In this document: piece after piece, positions 1 through 8,853 of the stretch
Layout: each line of letters opens with the position of its first letter
Position numbering within the stretch: position 1 is the first letter of the stretch
Origin: Pseudomonadota bacterium
GTDB taxonomy: Bacteria > Pseudomonadota > Alphaproteobacteria > UBA2136 > JAPKEQ01
NCBI GenBank assembly: GCA_036141575.1
Contig: JAYZXF010000011.1
Coordinates: forward strand, 1 to 64,000
Length of the DNA stretch: 64,000 bases
Direction: 5' to 3'
The notes under the pieces: generated by a model
Database searches by the model: none
Seen by the model: the letters and a program-made list of their open reading frames with translations, nothing else
What the model was told of the DNA's origin: nothing
Translations under genes and position numbers: made by a program

Positions 1-1572
1 CGCCGTGTACTTGTTCTTCCTTCTGTTGGTGAAAAACGTATCGAAGAGTTTTCTCCGGGAACAAACGTATCCCTCTCACAGGTTGTTCGCGGTCTTGCTG
101 ACCAGTGTGACGTGAACCTTGTGATTAGTGAAAACAAGCAAAAAATTGCAACAACAACAGTAACAACAAGCTTTAAAAACATCTCTTGTAGTGATGCTTT
201 TGAGGCGGTTCTTGCTCCACATGGTATGAGCCTTGTTGATCGTGGTGACTTTTTCTCAATTGGTGGATTCCCAATTCGTGAGTGGGTTGTTGATTTGCAT
301 GAGCCTGTTCGTGAAGAGAGTCGTGTTGTAAGCTATGCCTCTGAGTTTGGTGGTACTGCTGCTGAGGATGAAGGGGGGGCAACATCCACAATTGGTGGAA
401 GTGCGAATGTTGAAGTCACATATTCTCGTGATCTTTGGCATGAAATGTACCAAAACTTAACAGACCTTATTGATATGTCTTGTGAGCCGAATTCAGCGGT
501 TTCTTCACCTGTTAATAGTGATGGGCTTCTTGCCCCCCCAACTGAAACAGCTTTGATTCCCCTCGAGGATACAAGTTCAAGTGATGATAGCAGTAGTGAA
601 GATAGTGAAGGTACGACACAGGATGGTGGTTCTGTTGAGTGTGGTTATGTACGTGTAAACAGATCTGTTGGTCTTGTGCAAATGCGTGCGCCACAAAGTA
701 CAATTGATGAAGCTGATGAAATTGTTAAACGTATCCAGGATATTGCAAGTCGTCGCCTTATGGTTGAAGCTCGCGTAATTGCAGTTGCTAAGACACGTGA
801 CTTTGAGAGTGGTGCTAGGTTTGGTACGAGTGTTGAATCTTTAGGAGAAGCTGGTCGTGTTGGCCTAGGTTACGAGCCAGGAGTAAATTCATTTACTCAA
901 CAAATGTCTAACATCGATGCAAATGGTAACTTTATTTCAAGTATTACAGGTCGTATTGCTCAACTTATTGATACATCTGGCGGTGTGTTTACACATAGAG
1001 GCAGTAACCTTGATGCTGCTGTAAGGCTTGTAGAAAGCTTTGGTACAACCTACCAGCTTATGCAGCCAACAATTGAGGTGATGGACCGTCAAACAGCAAC
1101 TTTGATTGATGGACGTAATGAACGTTACTTTATTCGCGAAGGTTCTGTTGAGACAGATGATAGTGGTATTACAACACGTAATGTGACATCAAATGAACGT
1201 GTGCAGTTTGTGGGACTCCAATTTAGCGTTACAGCTCAAGTTGCAGAAGAAGGGGATGCTCACACAGTTTCTCTTCAAATTCCAATGACAGATATTGTAC
1301 GCTTTGAGAGCATTACAAACACATTTGATGGTGAAGACTTTACAGACCGTATTCCAATTGCGACAACTCGCCTCATTGACCAGAAGGTACGTGTGCGCGA
1401 CGGTGAAGTCAAAGTTATTGGTGGTTTGACCCGTACCGTCGCTGTTGATAATGAATCTGGAATTCCTTTACTGAAAGATCTTCCTGTTGCAGGAAAGGCA
1501 CTGAGCGAAGAGGATATCTCTTATGAAGAGGTTGAATTCCTTGTTCTTTTACAAGTCAGACGTTTACAATAA
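1..1572 (+). CDS. Type IVb pilus / type II secretion secretin (5' end missing)
   Basis: The reading frame is open from base 1, so the gene starts before the window; 523 residues are visible. The C-terminal ~300 residues read like a secretin domain: a VEARVIAV strand, a long beta-rich stretch, and the characteristic end with IPIATTRLIDQKVRVRDGE and then IPLLKDLPVAGKAL, matching the IPxLxxIPxxG signature of outer-membrane secretins. An acidic Ser/Asp-rich linker lies near bases 570-630, between the N-domains and the secretin ring. The protein would form the outer-membrane channel for a pilus or pseudopilus. The following pilin, ATPase and platform genes support this. Similarity is closest in style to PilN/BfpB of type IVb pili, but that subfamily is an inference. 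The signal peptide or lipobox lies outside the window. Confidence 0.88.
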   Translation, partial: RRVLVLPSVGEKRIEEFSPGTNVSLSQVVRGLADQCDVNLVISENKQKIATTTVTTSFKNISCSDAFEAVLAPHGMSLVDRGDFFSIGGFPIREWVVDLHEPVREESRVVSYASEFGGTAAEDEGGATSTIGGSANVEVTYSRDLWHEMYQNLTDLIDMSCEPNSAVSSPVNSDGLLAPPTETALIPLEDTSSSDDSSSEDSEGTTQDGGSVECGYVRVNRSVGLVQMRAPQSTIDEADEIVKRIQDIASRRLMVEARVIAVAKTRDFESGARFGTSVESLGEAGRVGLGYEPGVNSFTQQMSNIDANGNFISSITGRIAQLIDTSGGVFTHRGSNLDAAVRLVESFGTTYQLMQPTIEVMDRQTATLIDGRNERYFIREGSVETDDSGITTRNVTSNERVQFVGLQFSVTAQVAEEGDAHTVSLQIPMTDIVRFESITNTFDGEDFTDRIPIATTRLIDQKVRVRDGEVKVIGGLTRTVAVDNESGIPLLKDLPVAGKALSEEDISYEEVEFLVLLQVRRLQ

Positions 1573-1637
1573 AGCCATTAATGTGATGCTTCATAAGCTC
1601 ACGGGTAGAAATATTTTTAACTTTAGGGGAATTTTAA

Positions 1638-2246
1638 ATGACTCATTCTAAAAAACAAATGAATGCTGGTTACACGATTGATCAGACGATTCTTATCATC
1701 GCGATTATTGCGATCTTGATTACAATTATTATTGCAACAGTTGGTTGGGACCTTCTACAACGTGCTGGTGGTGCAAAAGTTGCTTCTCATCTGCGCCAAG
1801 TTGAGGGCGCTATTGGTGAGTTTTACTCTCGCCATGAACTCTGGCCACATGAAGCTCAAGCTGCACCAACTAACGCCAACAACGCACGTATCTTAAACGT
1901 TGCTAGTGTAGGTAACGCTGGTGGCTTCCAAGCCGCTGAACACAAAGCTGCCCTACCTGCATACGTTGATAACGCTGCCGGTCTAGAGCACGGTCTGGGT
2001 AACACTGCTGCAGGTTTCCTAACACTTGCTGTTGAATCGGGCCCGATTGCTGGTTCTGTTTGTGACCGTACAAACGTTGCTGAGAGTGTTTACGTAATCA
2101 CAATGGCTGACCTAACACTTGATGAGGTTGTACGTGCTGACGCTTCTCTGGATGGTGGTGATGGTAACGCCGCTGGTCGTCTACGCTGGCCTGCTGCTGC
2201 GACAGCCAACGATGCTGACATTACTTTCTGTGGTAACAGATTCTAA
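1638..2246 (+). CDS. Probable major type IV pilin with atypical cleavage region
   Basis: This is a 202-residue protein with a short basic leader ending in Gly (MTHSKKQMNAG), then YTIDQ and a long Ile-rich hydrophobic helix, the layout of a type IV prepilin. The expected Glu at mature position 5 is Gln, with Asp at position 4. The globular part is Ala/Gly/Asn-rich and has a pair of cysteines (SVCDRT and TFCGN) that could form the C-terminal disulfide typical of type IVb pilins. It lies directly after the secretin and before the assembly ATPase. A GGGG-containing purine stretch about 8 bases upstream of the ATG serves as ribosome binding site. Codon choice looks biased to a restricted set, which fits high expression. 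That it is the major subunit is inferred from its position and size. Confidence 0.75.
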   Translation: MTHSKKQMNAGYTIDQTILIIAIIAILITIIIATVGWDLLQRAGGAKVASHLRQVEGAIGEFYSRHELWPHEAQAAPTNANNARILNVASVGNAGGFQAAEHKAALPAYVDNAAGLEHGLGNTAAGFLTLAVESGPIAGSVCDRTNVAESVYVITMADLTLDEVVRADASLDGGDGNAAGRLRWPAAATANDADITFCGNRF

Positions 2247-2261
2247 TTTAGAGTCTCGTTA

Positions 2262-4385
2262 ATGACAGAAGAAAAACAAGATCCAAAAATCTCCCCAGAG
2301 CAAAGCTCTGGGGAGGCTTTTGTTGATAATAGTCAGTTTGAGAACTGGCTCGAAGAAGAAGTGGTTGCTTCTCCTTCTTCAGCACGAGAAGCTGATGTTC
2401 AGGATTCTGGTGTACCATCAGAACCTCTTACTCTTAAAAAGCCATCAGAAGATGTTTTAGAAAGCCTTATGAATCGCCGTCAGGTGAAAAAACCATCAGG
2501 TTCTGTAAAATCTCTTTTCCCAGCTATTGAAGGTGACTCTGTGTTAGAGCCTAAGGCTGAAGCACCTAAGGAAGAGCCTAAAGTTGAGGAAAAAGCCTCC
2601 CCGAAGCCTCTTTTCTCTCGTAAGAAAAGCAATTTTGATAAAATTGATGAATCACAAATTGCCGATCCTAAAGAAGAAGAGGTTAAGATTGAGTCAGCAA
2701 ATGACTTTTATAAGCGAGCTCTTCAACTTATTTATAAGTCAGAAGACTTGGGTGTTGATGCAACAGCAAAGGCAAACTTATCTGAGGCTTTGCGTGAGAA
2801 CAAAATTCCTCAGCTTGCTGTGAGGGAACTTGTTGCAAATAAGGTTATTAATAACATTCAGCTTGCTCGTGCAATGGCGCGTACACGTAATCGACGTGAA
2901 ATTATGTCTTTCTTGGATGTGCCGCCAGAAGCGCTAGATTTAAAATCAAGCCTTGATAGGCGTATTTTGGATGTGTTGCGAGAACCTCGTATCATCCCTC
3001 TTTGGAAAAAAGAGAATGATGGTTATACAGAGTTTCACTTAGCATATGACCAAGGCGTTAGAAATATTATGATTGAGTCTCAGCTGAGCGACATGATGCC
3101 AAGAACACGTTTCTTCTGGCACTTTGCGATGCGAGATGTTTGTGGTGCTTACTGGCTTTCTGGGTCAAATGATGAAAATATTGATTCAAACATGGAAGCT
3201 GAAGCGCTTCTTGACCGTATTGTTGCGACCGCAATTGATGCACGTTCATCTGATATTCACATTGACCCCAATATTCGTGGAGAACTTAAAGCTGTATTGA
3301 AATACCGTATTGATGGTGCTGTACAGTCTAAAGAGGTGATCACGCAGGATCAGCTTGAGAAGTTGAAAGTTCGTATTGAAAACTTAGCACGTATGCCAAA
3401 GGTTAACCAAAACCACCCCAACAAAGGTGCGTTTTCACGTGCAGGTTTTGACTGGCGTGTTCAAATTCAGCCCCATTCTGGTCGTCAAGGAGCAGTACCT
3501 CGTATCGTTATTCGTCGTTTACAGCCAGACGTGATGCCGATGGAAACACTGGGTTACCCTGAGTACTTTATTGAAAAAATTAAATCTGCAGCCTCTGCTG
3601 CAAACGGTGTCATCTTTTGGACGGGACCTACAGGTTCTGGTAAAACAGAGTCAATTCACTCGGCTGTTGTGAGTGTAAACCCAATGGGGCGCGGCCTGAG
3701 TGTTCATACAATTGAAGATCCTCCAGAGAAACGTGTACCAGGATATGCGGTACAAATGGAAATCTCAGATATGGATGATGCACGTAGCGGAATGGAGCTC
3801 TTGAAGTCTTCTTTGCGTGCTGACCCTGATGTTATTATCTTTGGTGAGGTTCGTGACCAAGAAATGGCTGAGCTTGTATTTGAAGCAGCTAACACGGGTC
3901 ACCTTGTGTTTACAACCCTTCACACCAATACAGCTATTGATGCGATTTCAAGGCTTACAGAACTTGGTATTAATGGGTTCCTTCTGTCATATATTCGCGG
4001 TATTACTGCTCAGCGCCTTGTGCGTCGCCTATGTACACACTGTCGTGTGCCTGTAGAAGAAGCTGATGAATATACACGCTATGTTTTTGAGCGCTATGAA
4101 GTGCCTATGGAGGGTGCGACTCTTTATAAGGCTAACCATGATGGCTGTCCGAGTTGTAACTATTCTGGTTACCATGGCCGTATTGCCATTGCGGAATGGC
4201 TTGTTCCGAATAAAGAGCTGATTGAAGCAACTGTTGATGAGCGTTTTGATGAGCTCGAAGATATTGCCAAAAGAGCTGGATGGTTGCCGATGGGTCACAT
4301 GGGTACTCTACATATGAAGTACGGAATCACCGATGCAGAGGAATTAAGCGACAAGGTACTGGAGTTGTCTACCGAGATTTCCTAG
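2262..4385 (+). CDS. Type II/IV secretion assembly ATPase (GspE/PilB/PilQ family)
   Basis: This 707-residue cytoplasmic ATPase should power pilus assembly. The first ~170 residues are charged and Pro/Lys/Glu-rich and probably disordered. A GspE N-terminal-like domain and the catalytic core follow. Walker A GPTGSGKTES lies near residues 455-464, an Asp box and Walker B (VIIFGEVRD) near residue 527, and a His box (TTLHTN) behind it. Two Cys pairs, CTHC near 590 and CPSC near 630, make the zinc-binding C-module typical of assembly (PilB/GspE) rather than retraction (PilT) ATPases. It follows the pilin by 15 bases. The acidic N-terminal extension is longer than usual. No PilT-like retraction ATPase is seen in the window. 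Confidence 0.93.
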   Translation: MTEEKQDPKISPEQSSGEAFVDNSQFENWLEEEVVASPSSAREADVQDSGVPSEPLTLKKPSEDVLESLMNRRQVKKPSGSVKSLFPAIEGDSVLEPKAEAPKEEPKVEEKASPKPLFSRKKSNFDKIDESQIADPKEEEVKIESANDFYKRALQLIYKSEDLGVDATAKANLSEALRENKIPQLAVRELVANKVINNIQLARAMARTRNRREIMSFLDVPPEALDLKSSLDRRILDVLREPRIIPLWKKENDGYTEFHLAYDQGVRNIMIESQLSDMMPRTRFFWHFAMRDVCGAYWLSGSNDENIDSNMEAEALLDRIVATAIDARSSDIHIDPNIRGELKAVLKYRIDGAVQSKEVITQDQLEKLKVRIENLARMPKVNQNHPNKGAFSRAGFDWRVQIQPHSGRQGAVPRIVIRRLQPDVMPMETLGYPEYFIEKIKSAASAANGVIFWTGPTGSGKTESIHSAVVSVNPMGRGLSVHTIEDPPEKRVPGYAVQMEISDMDDARSGMELLKSSLRADPDVIIFGEVRDQEMAELVFEAANTGHLVFTTLHTNTAIDAISRLTELGINGFLLSYIRGITAQRLVRRLCTHCRVPVEEADEYTRYVFERYEVPMEGATLYKANHDGCPSCNYSGYHGRIAIAEWLVPNKELIEATVDERFDELEDIAKRAGWLPMGHMGTLHMKYGITDAEELSDKVLELSTEIS

Positions 4386-4432
4386 AATGAAGTTAGGTTA
4401 TAACTTTTATTTGAGGGAAGTCTTTACACCTT

Positions 4433-5518
4433 ATGGGTATTGAAATTGGACGCACCAGTTTAGCGCTAGATGATCGGATTGAATTTTTCCGATCTCTTGC
4501 TTCATGGTTACAATCTGGTGGTGGTTCTATGCCTGTGCATGAGGCCCTCAAAAACACGTGTGACTCATTTTCTCGTGATGAATATCGCACACTAAAGTCT
4601 AAGTTTGATAAAATATATAATGAATTTCATTCTGGTCAAACAACGATTACAGCAGGTTTGCGTTCATCAAACTTAGGGTTTATGCACCAAGAACTTGCTA
4701 TTTTAGATGCTGCTGAAAAAGCAAACCAGCTTCGTCTTGCTGTTCCTGCCCTTGTAGAAGCCCTTGAAATGCGTGCAAAGGCAACAAAAAGCCTAAAAGG
4801 TAAACTGACAATGCCACTTGTGGGTGGTTTTATGCTTATTCTTATGTCGATTGGTGTATTGGTATTTATGATGCCGACGGTTATGGAGCCTGTACTTTCA
4901 CGTGATGCTTCAAAGGTTGATTCATTCCCGAGTATTATCCGTTACTATTGGTACCTTTCTGTTTGGATTAGGTCTAACCCTTGGATTGTGACAGGGTTCT
5001 TCTCTGCACCTATTCTTTTCTTCCTTTTGAGAAAGGTTTCATTTGTAAAGCCTCATTATGAAAAAATGATGATGGGTTTTGGCCCTGCTCGTAAAATTAT
5101 TATCTCTTTTAACTCTGTATTGGTTGTGTACTTTATGCCTGCACTTGTACGTGCTGGCATGCCATTACCAGAGGTATTAAAAGCGATTGCAGAACTTTTA
5201 GATAACTCAAAAATTAAAGGTATTTTTAGCCGAGCTGCCATTGATCACGAACAAGGATACCGCCTTGGTGAAGTTTTAGAGGGTGTTCCTTTTAAAGGGG
5301 CCTTTAGAAGTGCTGTAGAGGCAGGAGAGAAAACAGGTATGATTGCAGAAAGGGTGGAAGATCTAAAGACACCATTTCTAAATGATTATGAACGTATTGT
5401 TAAGAAAAGTGTATCAGCACTTATGATGATTGTTATGGGGCTTCTTATGCCAATGTTCCTTATGAGTATGTACACAACTCTTGTAACCCCGATGATTGCA
5501 CTGATGGAGTACTCATAA
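4433..5518 (+). CDS. Inner-membrane platform protein (GspF/PilC/PilR family)
   Basis: This 361-residue polytopic protein has the GspF layout: a cytoplasmic helical domain (residues 1-120), a hydrophobic segment around 125-150, a second near 185-205, a repeated cytoplasmic domain with a GMPLPEVLKAI-type motif and a VEAGEKTGMI motif, and a last membrane segment at the C-terminus. The G-E-x-T-G type motif is diagnostic for the family. It anchors the assembly ATPase and pilin extraction at the inner membrane. The gene sits 47 bases after the ATPase and one base before the next gene, so it is almost certainly in the same operon. The start is set by a GAGGGAAG stretch upstream of the ATG. Confidence 0.9.
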   Translation: MGIEIGRTSLALDDRIEFFRSLASWLQSGGGSMPVHEALKNTCDSFSRDEYRTLKSKFDKIYNEFHSGQTTITAGLRSSNLGFMHQELAILDAAEKANQLRLAVPALVEALEMRAKATKSLKGKLTMPLVGGFMLILMSIGVLVFMMPTVMEPVLSRDASKVDSFPSIIRYYWYLSVWIRSNPWIVTGFFSAPILFFLLRKVSFVKPHYEKMMMGFGPARKIIISFNSVLVVYFMPALVRAGMPLPEVLKAIAELLDNSKIKGIFSRAAIDHEQGYRLGEVLEGVPFKGAFRSAVEAGEKTGMIAERVEDLKTPFLNDYERIVKKSVSALMMIVMGLLMPMFLMSMYTTLVTPMIALMEYS

Positions 5519-5519
5519 A

Positions 5520-6662
5520 ATGTTTTTAATTTCATCCGCCGGAGTTCACGTTCCATTACCTGATAAAGGTGATGCAGTCGGCATGTTTGTGCCCAATAAT
5601 GCTGTGACACGCCGCTATAATGATATTCAAAACCCTTCAAAAGGTGCTGTGAAATCTCGCGTAGGGCTAGATGGTGCTGAGCAACCGCTATGGCGTATGT
5701 TTGAGGATAGAAGTGTAGAGTTTTATGGATCTGTTAACGAGAGTGTAACAGAGCGCCGTTCTTCTGTTTCTGTTTACTTACCAAAAGATTTCCTTCCAGA
5801 AGGTTATAGTGTTTTTTACTACGTGTTTAACGATCGTTGGGTCGTATATGGTGAGCGAATTCTATCTGATGAAGGTGTTGCCAGTTGGGTTTATACGAAG
5901 TTTGATGCAGATGGTGAGGACCTCGCAGACTTTTTAATTGGGACAATTTCTGACCGCCTTGTAAAAGGGGTGAGGGAGCGTATTTGTGTTGCCGTTGAAA
6001 ACTGCCCTCAATCTGAAGGCAACTTAAAGGATAACTTAGAACCTTTTGATATTGAGGTTATGCCATTTTCAAGCCTCAAAGTTGCTAAAGTTAAGCCTGT
6101 TTACCAGCATAGAGACTTTGGTCTTGTTATGCTTTTAGGTTTTTTGTGCGGTTTTATTATGATGGCAGCAGCAACAGGTATTTTTGCAAAAAGTTACTTT
6201 GAGCTGACCTCTGTTGAAGAAGAAAATGCCATGATTAGAGGCCAGATTCGTGAAATGCAGAGGCAGATGGTTCTGGGACAGATTGCAGATCCTGATTCAG
6301 TACTAAAGCTAATTAAACAGGAAAAGACAGTTAAACCTTCTTCACTGATTCATGAAACAGGTACGATTGCAGCAATGTTTGGCAATTTGGAAGAAATGAA
6401 AGTTTCTTATCAGGATGTAAATGGTAGAGTTAGTCAGGGTGGCGGTAAAGCTGTTCCTGGAATTCTTGGTTATAGAAATAATAAAGAAATTTTAACAATT
6501 GCTACTGTTGGTACAGAGACGCCCCAAATGCTTGTAGACCAAGAAAGGGTGGCGGCTTCTGTTTTGAAAAATAGAGAGCATGTGAGAGAGATTACAAGAA
6601 CCAGCTCGGATATGGCGACGCTAGATCTGTCTATTAAAATGCAACTGGGGGCACAAAAATGA
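5520..6662 (+). CDS. Bitopic pilus assembly protein (PilM/PilN- or GspL-like position)
   Basis: The protein has 380 residues: a cytoplasmic N-terminal domain of ~200, one strong membrane helix (about 202-225, LVMLLGFLCGFIMMAAATGI), a short coiled coil and a periplasmic domain. This is the topology of GspL or of fused PilM/PilN, which couple the ATPase to the periplasmic alignment complex. I do not recognise a clear actin-like nucleotide motif, so the family assignment rests on topology and gene order (after the platform protein, before PilO- and PilP-like genes). It starts one base after the previous stop and overlaps the next gene by the four bases ATGA, so translation is probably coupled. 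Confidence 0.6.
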   Translation: MFLISSAGVHVPLPDKGDAVGMFVPNNAVTRRYNDIQNPSKGAVKSRVGLDGAEQPLWRMFEDRSVEFYGSVNESVTERRSSVSVYLPKDFLPEGYSVFYYVFNDRWVVYGERILSDEGVASWVYTKFDADGEDLADFLIGTISDRLVKGVRERICVAVENCPQSEGNLKDNLEPFDIEVMPFSSLKVAKVKPVYQHRDFGLVMLLGFLCGFIMMAAATGIFAKSYFELTSVEEENAMIRGQIREMQRQMVLGQIADPDSVLKLIKQEKTVKPSSLIHETGTIAAMFGNLEEMKVSYQDVNGRVSQGGGKAVPGILGYRNNKEILTIATVGTETPQMLVDQERVAASVLKNREHVREITRTSSDMATLDLSIKMQLGAQK

Positions 6663-7195
6663 CGCGTTCAGGTTTTAGACGGTTATGGATTTTAGTGCTT
6701 GTGGTGCTTATGGGGGCTTCATACCTGATTTATAATAAAACATCAGATAAGCAGCTTCAAATTAACTCGCAGTTACAAACTAAAAAGCTTCTTATTTTGC
6801 AGCGCGAATCAATTCAATCAATGGCTGAAAAGCTAAAGTATATTGATGAGCTAACACTTCATGAGCAAGATGCGACGCGTTTGGATATTTTGAAGTTCCT
6901 ATCCCTTGAAGAAGATCGATCTTTTGAGTTTGTTCCTGGAACAAAAATATATTTGCCAGTAGGGAGTGTTCAAATTTATGAGCGTGGGTTTGATCTAAAA
7001 GGAACGATGCCATACAAGCAAATGCAAAAGAAGCTAGATGAACTTTATGAAAATGAGCGCATTGTTCTGAAAGATATTGAAATTGAGCATGTTGATGAAC
7101 CAGGCTCACTTGTTCGGGTTAAGGTTGCAGCCAAAATGTTTGCTCTAGATAAAGGGCAAGCCTATAAGAGAAATATTATTAGGAGAAAGAGATAA
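6659..7195 (+). CDS. PilO/GspM-like alignment protein
   Basis: This is a 178-residue protein with one N-terminal membrane helix (about 9-26), a coiled-coil stretch (residues 35-65) and a small alpha/beta periplasmic domain near 90-165. Length and layout match PilO or GspM, which form periplasmic heterodimers linking the inner-membrane complex to the secretin. Sequence identity to known members is not obvious by eye, so the call rests on topology and its place between the bitopic protein and the PilP-like gene. It overlaps its upstream neighbour through ATGA and its downstream neighbour through TAATG, a tightly coupled operon. Confidence 0.55.
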   Translation: MTRSGFRRLWILVLVVLMGASYLIYNKTSDKQLQINSQLQTKKLLILQRESIQSMAEKLKYIDELTLHEQDATRLDILKFLSLEEDRSFEFVPGTKIYLPVGSVQIYERGFDLKGTMPYKQMQKKLDELYENERIVLKDIEIEHVDEPGSLVRVKVAAKMFALDKGQAYKRNIIRRKR

Positions 7196-7815
7196 TGCTT
7201 CGTAAAGTATGTTTGGTCGCAGTATTTACCTGTTATGCTGCCTCTTCTTTCTCTCAATCTGCTGAGCCGTTTTGGCGTGTACTTGCGGATGAAACAGACG
7301 TTTCGATGCCTGCTTACAATGGAGAAAGATCCCCGTTTCCTTACGTAGAGCCTCCAAAGGTAGAAATTGTTGAAGTTTTTAAAGAGCCAGAAATTATTTA
7401 TGATCCGAGCTTGATTGAACGTGAGGCGCGCAATAAAAAAGCCGCAGAAATTTTAGCTGAAATTAGAGATATCCTTCTTTCAGAGACAGCCTTCAATCCT
7501 GATTTGAGTAATGTTGTTGTCAGTGGTGTTATTAAAGGTGAAAGAGGTAACTCTGCGCTGATTGATAACCAGTGGGTCGGGTCTGGAGAAGAGCTTAAAG
7601 TTCCCGTTCAGGCTGTAGACCGTCTTGTTGGCCTTGTCGGCTACTTGAGATCTTTGAGCCCTGATCTATCTGAGAGCGTTCAGCAGAAAATTGATATTAA
7701 GCTTGCTGAGATTGGAAGGTTTAAACTTCGTTTAGATCGTATTGAAGAGAGAAGTGTTGTTTTTAAAGATAACAATAACAAAACATATGTCATTTTATTT
7801 GAGCATATGAGTTAG
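7195..7815 (+). CDS. PilP/GspC-like periplasmic protein
   Basis: This 206-residue protein has an N-terminal signal-like segment (MLRKVCLVAVFTCYAASSFS). A Pro/Glu-rich linker and helix follow, then a C-terminal beta domain beginning around VVVSGVIKGERGNSALIDN with a GSGEELKVPV turn and a final RSVVFKDNNNKTYVI strand pair. This is the homology-region fold of PilP/GspC, which binds the secretin N-domains. It follows the PilO-like gene with a TAATG overlap, the usual order (N-O-P). The signal sequence could be an uncleaved anchor. Its C-terminal pattern resembles the end of the 690-residue protein at 30194-32266. Confidence 0.6.
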   Translation: MLRKVCLVAVFTCYAASSFSQSAEPFWRVLADETDVSMPAYNGERSPFPYVEPPKVEIVEVFKEPEIIYDPSLIEREARNKKAAEILAEIRDILLSETAFNPDLSNVVVSGVIKGERGNSALIDNQWVGSGEELKVPVQAVDRLVGLVGYLRSLSPDLSESVQQKIDIKLAEIGRFKLRLDRIEERSVVFKDNNNKTYVILFEHMS

Positions 7816-7855
7816 TGTGAAACCTCATAAATACTAGGGTAAAAGGAGGTTTTTT

Positions 7856-8842
7856 GTGCAAGTTATCTATATCATGGGCGTATTTATGTTTGTATTCTCT
7901 ATTGTTATGGGGCTTACAACCACTTTGACGCGTTCCGCTATGCAGAATAAACTTGATAGTATTGCTCAAGTTGAGAGCATGTTTTTAGATATTGAGCGCG
8001 GCACAAATAATGGTATTTTAGCCAATCAAGCTGATCTTAGATATCTTCACAACCATTTTCGAAATGGTGTTTCGAATGAATTTTCACAAAATGCGACAAC
8101 GCGGGCAGCTAGAGATGGCTTTAATGCGGCCCTTCTCGACTATGTAAACTGGAGTGAAGATCAGTTACGTACTGACCCTTGGGGGACGCCTATGCGCGTT
8201 TATTACTCAACAAGCTATAGATTTTTAGATGCAGGTGTGCAGGCGCCTATTACAACATTTGCATATATTTCTGCAGGTCCTAACAAAGGGTTTGAGGCTT
8301 CATCAACGCTGGCAACTGTGAATACCAATAATATTACAGCAATGGAGGTCTCTGCTGGTTCAGATGATATTCTGTATGTGTTTAGCACGTATGATGCAAT
8401 GGCGAGAACGTGGAATATTTTAACAAAGGCAGTGGATGGTGTGATTGGTCTTATTCAAACGGACTATTCAGATCAATATGCGGAATTTTTACCACAAATT
8501 GAAACCTATAACGCGGGGCGTTTTGCTGCAGATCCAACATTTGGCTTTGATAACGCAAGTTTAAATGAGTGGTTGACGGCTCCATCACTTACAGGTCTAG
8601 CAGGGTACCCAACATTACCAGACGGAACGGCTGGCGTTGCAGCTGTTGGTGGGTCGGTATACTTTAATGGAGCACCGCTTTTTAATATTACGCCACCTGC
8701 TAATGTTGTGACGATTAACAGAACAAATGCATTTACTGCTCAAGTGGGAATTAATCTGTCTGCAGCAGGTGCGCCAGCACTTATTGGGTGGAATATTAAC
8801 TATATGCGTACGATTGATGGACGCTCAATTGTTTCAAACTAA
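7856..8842 (+). CDS. Large pilin-like (pseudopilin) protein, GTG start
   Basis: This 328-residue protein begins with GTG, supported by an AGGAGG seven bases upstream. The hydrophobic helix starts almost at the first residue (QVIYIMGVFMFVFSIVMG), so there is no ordinary basic leader; if there is a processing site it would be the Gly at residue 8, and no Glu follows at position 5. A GspG-like DPWGTPMRVYYS motif lies near residues 104-115, as in pilin-like proteins that carry the same element. It precedes two further pilin-like genes and is probably a minor subunit. The pilin assignment is an inference from the helix, the DPWG motif and the neighbours. Confidence 0.6.
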   Translation: MQVIYIMGVFMFVFSIVMGLTTTLTRSAMQNKLDSIAQVESMFLDIERGTNNGILANQADLRYLHNHFRNGVSNEFSQNATTRAARDGFNAALLDYVNWSEDQLRTDPWGTPMRVYYSTSYRFLDAGVQAPITTFAYISAGPNKGFEASSTLATVNTNNITAMEVSAGSDDILYVFSTYDAMARTWNILTKAVDGVIGLIQTDYSDQYAEFLPQIETYNAGRFAADPTFGFDNASLNEWLTAPSLTGLAGYPTLPDGTAGVAAVGGSVYFNGAPLFNITPPANVVTINRTNAFTAQVGINLSAAGAPALIGWNINYMRTIDGRSIVSN

Positions 8843-8853
8843 GGGGTAGGGTT

